Part shown: positions 59,601 to 64,000 of the stretch, one piece after another | Layout: each line of letters begins with the position of its first letter | Numbering within the stretch: the first letter of the stretch is position 1 | Source: CAZNHL01 sp964572965 | GTDB taxonomy: Bacteria > Bacteroidota > Bacteroidia > Cytophagales > UBA9547 | NCBI GenBank assembly: GCA_964572965.1 | Contig: CAZNHL010000009.1 | Location: 16,792-80,791, forward strand | Direction of reading: 5' to 3' | Length of the DNA stretch: 64,000 bases | The notes under the pieces: generated by a model | What the model saw: only the letters and a program-made list of their open reading frames with translations | Database searches by the model: none | What the model was told of the DNA's origin: nothing | Made by a program: the position numbers and the translations under genes

Positions 59601-60006
59601 TCTGAGCAGTTTTCTGAGAAATACCTGCCTGCAATAATAGGTTTTCTTGTTGACTTAATTTTGATAATTGAATGATATTCAGAAGTTTATCTTTTACTTC
59701 AGGAAAAAAATCACCAATTTGTTTAGCTGCTTCTTCATCAGAAATCTGCTTATTGTTGTTTAACAAAACATAGATAGGATAAGCAACCCATTTGCCAAAT
59801 GTAAAAAGGCCCAGAGCAATAAAAGAAAAAAGGAAAACAGCTCTTACAGAACTATTGAAATTACCGGCAAACTCTGCCAGGTTAAAAAACAGAAAAGCAG
59901 CAACCAGTACGGCCAGGCAAAGGATAGTCCCTCTCAATAATTGATTGAGATAGAACTTCCGTTTATATTCCCCTATTTGTACTTTAATGTCTGTCATAGA
60001 TGACAT
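56695..60006 (-). CDS. DUF4175 family coiled-coil membrane protein
   Basis: 1,103 aa. Three membrane segments (about 23-43, 56-75 and 154-172) lead to an Ig-like beta domain (about 190-470), then a very long charged coiled coil (about 480-720: KELEAETAKSEKQLDNSLKKVKELQNEFKKL and on), helical QQ-rich repeats, a GxGxxKxxGxK linker near 920, and a short C-terminal helical part. The family is conserved in Bacteroidota and possibly envelope-linked. It is the first gene of the long train that runs to the oriC candidate. Confidence 0.88.
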   Translation of the reverse strand: MSSMTDIKVQIGEYKRKFYLNQLLRGTILCLAVLVAAFLFFNLAEFAGNFNSSVRAVFLFSFIALGLFTFGKWVAYPIYVLLNNNKQISDEEAAKQIGDFFPEVKDKLLNIIQLSKLSQQENLLLQAGISQKTAQISIIPFKKAVDYNENKRYAKYAVWPLLAVLIILIVAPHIFTESTARIVRFDRSYANLAPFRFTIINKALNASYNEDFDLQVALEGEAIPEQVFLVIKDRKIKLNKFEKNRFSYTFKKIQQPVHFNFEAVGFYSDEYELKVNRKPSLKSFEVALSYPSYLGKKNETLANTGNLSVPEGTQIRWNMETHSANELLVGFSGETKTQNIKSENNRFKFDAVARRSGTYAMKLRNTSTQAEEQVDFYTEVIPDKYPEIHVEEFRDTSMFSYVVLAGNMNDDYGLSSLQLFYRKEGKNRDGKLYSIKLKMNAAQATQNFYFTWNIDSLQLQPGEKLEYYLVVADNDGFNGPKKTKSKILNLKVPSAKEMDKELEAETAKSEKQLDNSLKKVKELQNEFKKLQDRLKGKKNFSWQDKKAIEELIKKQEDFNKEAEQINENVKQTLDKQQRFTEQDQRVSEKIEMLKQLMNDVLDDETKKLYEELQKLLNDKNKEAEIQEMLQKMEHKDQNTQKELDRALEMYKQLQFEKKLNQTVKDLDKLSQEQKKLAEQSEQKKPDTEALKNEQEKLNKEFNDVAEKMKQLQEMNKELENKHSMENTEKQEQSIKKEMQNASENLGKKQPNNAGKNQKSAAEQMEDMKSQMEKMAMDMLQQQTGENIEDLRQLLQNLLHLSFDQEELLKNFKKVNQQDPRYLQLGQTQLKLSNDSKIIEDSLYALAKRVPEIQSMVSREMGLIKDNMEQSVKAIQQRRPDMAAGKQQMAMTSINNLALMLNDVLKQLQEQMKSMMKGQGQCKKPGGKGKQPNLSQLQQELNQKIDGLKKSGKTGKEMSQELAKMAAEQEMIRKALKEMESKQKGSGNKSGDKEAGQPELGQLIKEMEKTENDLVNKRINQETIMRQKDIMSRLLEAEKSMRERELDKQRESQTAQPKEKPVPQSFEKYLKEKEKQVELLKTLSPAFTPYYKQEVNEYFQKIEN

Positions 60007-60044
60007 AATTATCAGTTTTTAACCTGACCCATTTATAATGACAT

Positions 60045-60088
60045 AACCAATAACATAGAACGGATTGTTTACCGTCATATTATTGGTT
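60045..60088 (+). repeat. Long-loop inverted repeat with T-tract
   Basis: AACCAATAA (60045-60053) and TTATTGGTT (60080-60088), with an inner ACGG/CCGT pairing, are followed by TTTTTT on the plus strand. No plus-strand gene ends here. Confidence 0.35.
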
Positions 60089-60112
60089 TTTTTGCTAATC
60101 GATTAAAAGACC

Positions 60113-60139
60113 AAAAACCCCCACATTTCTGTGAGGGTT
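60113..60139 (-). terminator. Intrinsic terminator of the binding-protein gene
   Basis: On the minus strand AACCCTCACA-GAAA-TGTGGGGGTTTTT follows the stop at 60147 after a few bases. Confidence 0.85.
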
Positions 60140-60146
60140 AGGTTTG

Positions 60147-61916
60147 TTATTTAGCAGCTAATTTCTTCGACTTTTCGAGGTAAACTTCGCTATAGTCCCG
60201 GAACTGCATTGGGTTGCTTGGGAAGTTTTTAACATTCGCCTGTAGCAGCCTGTAGCTTTCATCATACCAGAGTACAATGATTGGTGCATCGTCCATCAGA
60301 ATGTTTTCTGCAGCAGCAAGGTGCAGGTTTACTTCTTCCGGAGTTTTTGCAACAAGAGCAGCTTCGTAATGCTTATCGAACTCGTTGTTTTTATATCTTA
60401 CAAAGTTCGGGAATGATTTTTCTTCCAAAGAAGCTGGAACATATTTACCATAGAACAATGAAAGGAAGTTTTCAGGAGAAGGATAATCTGCCTGATAACC
60501 GGTACGGAAGAAGTTTGCTTTACCGCTGATGATATTCTCAACCAATTGAGCGAAAGGAACAACTTCCAGTTTCAATTTGATATTCAAAACGTCTTTCAGT
60601 TCTTTCTGAACTTCAATAGCTATATTAGAGTTACGCTCACCGTCAGAGTTCAATTGTAAAACTACTTCAGGGAAGCCCTTTCCGTTTGGATAGCCAGCTT
60701 TAGCAAGGTAATATTTAGCACTGTCCGGATTAAAATTATAACCCTTGATGTTTTCAATATTATAACCTTTGTCGGTAAACGTAGGAGGCGTAATGCCGTG
60801 GAAACCAGGAGCAAATCCTTCACCGTTCAAAACAGAGTTTAATATTTTATCTCTGTCAACAGCAAATGAGAATGCTTTGCGCAGGTTTTTATTGTTGAAA
60901 ATACCGTTGCTGTTAAGGAATGCAAGGTACTGAGTAGCCATTTCCGGCTTACGCTGTAATTCGTATTGGCTGTATTCTCCGTTTTTCTGAGGGCCTGTTT
61001 CTTCAAGAATTTCAATAATATGCTCCGTTGGTAAACGGTAGATCATATCGAGATTTCCTTTTTTGAACTCAAACAATTCGGTTTTCTTGTCTTTGATGAA
61101 TTTGATATCAATAGCGTCCAATAATGGAAGTTTGTTACCAAATTGATCACTTCCGTGATATTTAGTGTTTTTCTTTAAAATGATAGAAATATCATCATCT
61201 ATACTGCTCAGCAAGAAAGGTCCTGTACCTACAGCTTTTGCACGTAACTCAAGGCCATACTTTTCAACCGCTTCTTTTGGATAAACGAAAGCAAATGGAC
61301 GTGCAAGGTTAAACAATAAAATAGAACTTGGTTTTACTAATTCTAACTGGAACGTATAATCATCCACTACTTTAAAGCCTTCAATTGCTTTTGCAGGAGT
61401 TTTGTTACCGGCACTTGCAGCGAAATATTCATCAGCACCTTTAACCAAACCTTTGAAAACATCAAAGCCCTGATTATTTACATTCTGAGTACAAACTTTC
61501 GTAAAGCAATAAAGAACATCTGAAGCTTTTACTTCACGGCCTTTTCCGTCCGAGAAACATTCATTGTCATGAAAAAGAACACCTTTTTTTAATTTGAAAG
61601 TATAAATTGTGCCCGAAGCATCTACACTATAGTCCTCGATAAGACATTTTTTCAGAGTTAAGTCTGCCTGATCAAATTTGAAAAGACCCTCATAGATCTG
61701 AGAAGATACCCTGGTGGATATACCATCTGTAATATTTAACGGATATAATGTCTTAATGAACTCATTCTCGTTCAAATGTAAGACACCTCCATAAAATCGG
61801 CCCCCTTTACCTTCTTTAAGAGTTGCACCGGCGTTTTCTTCGCCTTGCTTGCTCTTACAAGAAAAAAGCAGCGCGCCGATAATGGCTACCCCCACGCACT
61901 TTTTAATCATTCTCAT
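60147..61916 (-). CDS. ABC transporter substrate-binding lipoprotein, peptide/nickel type
   Basis: 589 aa. Lipobox LLFSC (Cys20) and the SBP_bac_5 layout: GGVLHLNENEFIKTLYPLNITDGISTRVSSQIYEGLFKFDQ, YTFKLKKGVLFHDNECFSDGKGREVKASDVLYCF, RKAFSFAVDRDKILNSVLNGEGFAPGFHGITPP and GYPNGKGFPEVVLQLNSDG. It binds peptides or small ligands for an ABC importer whose membrane components are not in the window. Typical length for DppA/OppA. Monocistronic with own terminator. Confidence 0.93.
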   Translation of the reverse strand: MRMIKKCVGVAIIGALLFSCKSKQGEENAGATLKEGKGGRFYGGVLHLNENEFIKTLYPLNITDGISTRVSSQIYEGLFKFDQADLTLKKCLIEDYSVDASGTIYTFKLKKGVLFHDNECFSDGKGREVKASDVLYCFTKVCTQNVNNQGFDVFKGLVKGADEYFAASAGNKTPAKAIEGFKVVDDYTFQLELVKPSSILLFNLARPFAFVYPKEAVEKYGLELRAKAVGTGPFLLSSIDDDISIILKKNTKYHGSDQFGNKLPLLDAIDIKFIKDKKTELFEFKKGNLDMIYRLPTEHIIEILEETGPQKNGEYSQYELQRKPEMATQYLAFLNSNGIFNNKNLRKAFSFAVDRDKILNSVLNGEGFAPGFHGITPPTFTDKGYNIENIKGYNFNPDSAKYYLAKAGYPNGKGFPEVVLQLNSDGERNSNIAIEVQKELKDVLNIKLKLEVVPFAQLVENIISGKANFFRTGYQADYPSPENFLSLFYGKYVPASLEEKSFPNFVRYKNNEFDKHYEAALVAKTPEEVNLHLAAAENILMDDAPIIVLWYDESYRLLQANVKNFPSNPMQFRDYSEVYLEKSKKLAAK

Positions 61917-62010
61917 TTAAAAAAAATTTATGTGTCCAGCGATAAATTTATGAAACTATAATATCAAAACAAACAGTAATGATTACAGTTAATTTTTTTC
62001 AATAAAATTT

Positions 62011-62775
62011 TTATGCTTCCAGCTCTATTAAAATCGGACAATGATCCGAATGTTTAGCCTCTGGAAAAATGCGTGCACTTTTTAAGCGGTTTACTAATGG
62101 TGTGCTCACCATGTGATAGTCTATACGCCAACCGAGATTTTTTCCTCTTGCTCCGGCTCTGTAAGACCACCAGGTATAATTGTGAGGCTCTATGTTAAAG
62201 TGCCTGAAACTATCTGTAAAACCAAGTTCAATGAATTTTGTTATCCAAGCCCTTTCTTCTGGTAAGAAACCGGAAGAATTTGCGTTAGACTTAGGGTTAT
62301 GAATGTCAATGGCCTGGTGACAGATATTGTAATCACCGCAGATTACGAGGTTGGGGTGTTGTTTCATCAGGTTTTCGGTGTAACTGTAAAAGTCTTCTAA
62401 CCATTCGAATTTAAACCCCTGACGTTCCTCTCCACTTGACCCTGAAGGCATATATACGTTCATTACAGAAAAGGTTTCAAAATCCAGACGCAATACCCGG
62501 CCTTCTCGATCATATTTGGGATTATCTATTCCAACAGAGATATTTAAGGGTTTTAATTTGCTGAATGTAGCTACTCCGCTATAGCCTTTTTTTTCTGCAG
62601 GATGCCAGTATAGCTCATAACCAAGGTTGTGAAAAAGAGCGACATCAACCTGGTCTGGTGTTGATTTTATTTCCTGAAAACAAATAATGTCAGGATTAGA
62701 AGCTTTCAGCCATCCTGTAAGGTCTTTTGTAATTCCGGCACGAAGTCCGTTGATATTATATGAGATAATCTTCAT
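62011..62775 (-). CDS. Exodeoxyribonuclease III
   Basis: 254 aa AP-endonuclease/exonuclease III family, for base-excision repair. Motifs: ISYNINGLRAG with Asn for metal, CFQEIKSTPDQ (Glu for metal), NVYMPSGSSGEERQGFKFEWLEDFYSY, CGDYNICHQAIDIHNPKSN, WWSYRAGARGKNLGWRIDYHMVS and the terminal HSDHCPI. All catalytic residues are present. It lies 53 bases downstream of the conserved 113-aa protein's stop. Confidence 0.95.
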   Translation of the reverse strand: MKIISYNINGLRAGITKDLTGWLKASNPDIICFQEIKSTPDQVDVALFHNLGYELYWHPAEKKGYSGVATFSKLKPLNISVGIDNPKYDREGRVLRLDFETFSVMNVYMPSGSSGEERQGFKFEWLEDFYSYTENLMKQHPNLVICGDYNICHQAIDIHNPKSNANSSGFLPEERAWITKFIELGFTDSFRHFNIEPHNYTWWSYRAGARGKNLGWRIDYHMVSTPLVNRLKSARIFPEAKHSDHCPILIELEA

Positions 62776-62828
62776 TTAAGTGTTGAAGTATTTGGGTGTT
62801 TTGTTTGTAGCAGCCACAATGCGCAACG

Positions 62829-63170
62829 TTATAAAATTTGCTCAAAATATTCTATTACATGCATTTTAAGTAATTTTTCCTGAGCAAGAAGGTCAAACTG
62901 GGGTAAAGCTTTTATCAGTTTGTAATGAGGCCATCCGTCCTGGTCCTGACCCTCTAATTCATAATATCCGTCAGCAGTAAGCAGGCGGCATATAGCAATA
63001 TGCATTAAGTCCTGTTTTTGTTCTTTTGTAAAATTTTTGACTCCCTGGCCAAGCTCCTGAACCCCAATCAGAAACAATGTGCCATTAAGATCAGCTGTTT
63101 TACCGGTCAATGCTTTCAGTTTGTTCTGAAGAGCTTGCCATTGTTGTTCAAGTTCTATGTCTATTGTCAT
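62829..63170 (-). CDS. Conserved small protein
   Basis: 113 aa, acidic, with FLIGVQELGQGVKNFTKEQKQDLMHIAICRLLTADGYYELEGQDQDGWPHYKLIKALPQFD. The compact helical-plus-strand composition and the repeated presence of this sequence next to DNA-repair and ribosome genes in Bacteroidota (as I recall) suggest a real gene, but no function. It is divergent from comF. Confidence 0.75.
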   Translation of the reverse strand: MTIDIELEQQWQALQNKLKALTGKTADLNGTLFLIGVQELGQGVKNFTKEQKQDLMHIAICRLLTADGYYELEGQDQDGWPHYKLIKALPQFDLLAQEKLLKMHVIEYFEQIL

Positions 63171-63251
63171 GAAATGCTTATGTTAGCGTTTTATCTTAGA
63201 AATCCGAATTTCCTTTTTTTCAGAATCAATATCAACCCGCAAATTACAGAA

Positions 63252-63935
63252 ATGTTCTACGATTTTTTGTCATTACTTTTTCCTCAATGCTGCCCGGCTT
63301 GCAATGGAGTATTAACCAAAGGGGAAACTATACTGTGTGCTGCCTGCCGGAATGACCTTCCCCGTTACCCGGTGGATTCTTTGGCGCATAATACTTTACA
63401 TATAACATTTGCAGGCAAAGTGCCGGTGAGCTATTGTTATGCCTATTATTCTTTTAGGAAAAAGTCGAAAGTACAACACCTTCTTCATGAGTTTAAATAC
63501 AAGGGTCATAAAGAGATAGGCCGGTTAATAGGTAATTGGATAGCTTATTCCATTTTGGAAATAGAAAAGGATTTTGGAAAAAATGAAATAGATTTTTGTG
63601 TACCGGTTCCTTTACATCAAAGTCGCCAACGCGCCAGGGGCTACAATCAAAGTGAGTGGCTGGCAAAAGGAATTGCTGAAATTTTAGAAATTCCACAAAG
63701 AACAGATGTGCTGGAAAAAAGAAGTACAACAAGCAGCCAGACAAAGAAAAAACGCTGGTGGCGCTGGAAAAATGCTTTGGATGTTTATAAATCCAAGGTT
63801 TTGTTGAATGGTGAGCATGTGCTAATTGTGGACGATGTAGTAACAACGGGAGCAACACTTGAAGCCTGCGCAACAGCTTTGTTAGGTGCGGGTGCGGGAA
63901 AAGTGAGTATTATAGCAATGGCAGCAGTAGTTTAA
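63252..63935 (+). CDS. ComF family phosphoribosyltransferase-like protein
   Basis: 227 aa starting MFYDFLSLLFPQCC; upstream codons in the same frame lie inside the divergent gene. The N-terminal zinc site is CCPACNG ... CAACRND. The phosphoribosyltransferase fold shows CVPVPLHQSRQRARGYNQSEWLAKGIAEIL and the PRPP loop VLIVDDVVTTGATLEACATALLGAG. ComF proteins are linked to natural DNA uptake (ComFC) and have a nucleotide-metabolism fold. No other competence gene is in view. Confidence 0.93.
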   Translation: MFYDFLSLLFPQCCPACNGVLTKGETILCAACRNDLPRYPVDSLAHNTLHITFAGKVPVSYCYAYYSFRKKSKVQHLLHEFKYKGHKEIGRLIGNWIAYSILEIEKDFGKNEIDFCVPVPLHQSRQRARGYNQSEWLAKGIAEILEIPQRTDVLEKRSTTSSQTKKKRWWRWKNALDVYKSKVLLNGEHVLIVDDVVTTGATLEACATALLGAGAGKVSIIAMAAVV

Positions 63936-64000
63936 CCGATAAACAATGGCTTCGATTTCTATGGTTTAAACAATAGCAGTGGTATAAATTTTATCATATT

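Noticed and set aside
63018..63251. N-terminal extension of comF by 78 residues
   Set aside because: It lies within the divergent 113-aa gene and its sequence shows no fit to the ComF N-terminus, which begins at the zinc site.

Overview
The window looks like a chromosomal segment of a low-GC member of the Bacteroidota, most likely a Cytophagales-type organism. I infer this from a type IX secretion sorting domain, a long SecA (about 1,120 aa), a DUF4175 coiled-coil protein, a eukaryote-type (GT3) glycogen synthase, many lipoproteins and outer-membrane barrels, and TAnnTTTG promoter boxes. No rRNA, tRNA, CRISPR array or intact insertion sequence was seen.

Layout. 0-31.6 kb is mostly housekeeping and envelope genes: the tail of a polysaccharide deacetylase, an arginase-fold protein, secA, a SPOR-type protein, an M20 amidohydrolase, a Na/phosphate cotransporter, accD, a T9SS cargo protein, a lipoprotein/repeat-protein pair, a miniature kinase-like gene, glyS, a serine hydrolase, a KilA-N protein, and a two-component system divergent from a tolC-RND-MFP efflux operon.

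31.6-42.1 kb is an accessory region. It holds three intact Fic proteins, all of the autoinhibited class with an SxxxE[G/N] motif, a DUF4143 ATPase, an AlbA/Schlafen-like protein, an XRE-XRE-zinc-ribbon operon, a frameshifted response-regulator receiver and the stump of another XRE gene. The most distinctive signal here is in the non-coding DNA. Each fic gene has its own different operator array: a long inverted repeat that brackets fic-1, a 70-bp tandem duplication before fic-2, and eight alternating half-sites at 20-21 bp steps before fic-3. The DUF4143 gene has a related kind of array.

42-50 kb carries a hypothetical membrane-anchored protein, an outer-membrane barrel, methylglyoxal synthase, an Old Yellow Enzyme, glycogen synthase and a large TPR protein. 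50.0-50.43 kb is an AT-rich non-coding stretch with a cluster of DnaA-box-like 9-mers. 4.4-5.8 kb to its right are three parS-like 16-mers, next to mnmG (gidA). Together these suggest that the window contains the replication origin region. 50.4-60 kb is one long minus-strand gene train (DUF4175, RsbW-like, ybeY, two paralogous lipoproteins, mnmG, a methyltransferase, an Ig-like lipoprotein). An oligopeptide-type binding protein, exonuclease III, a small conserved protein and comF follow.
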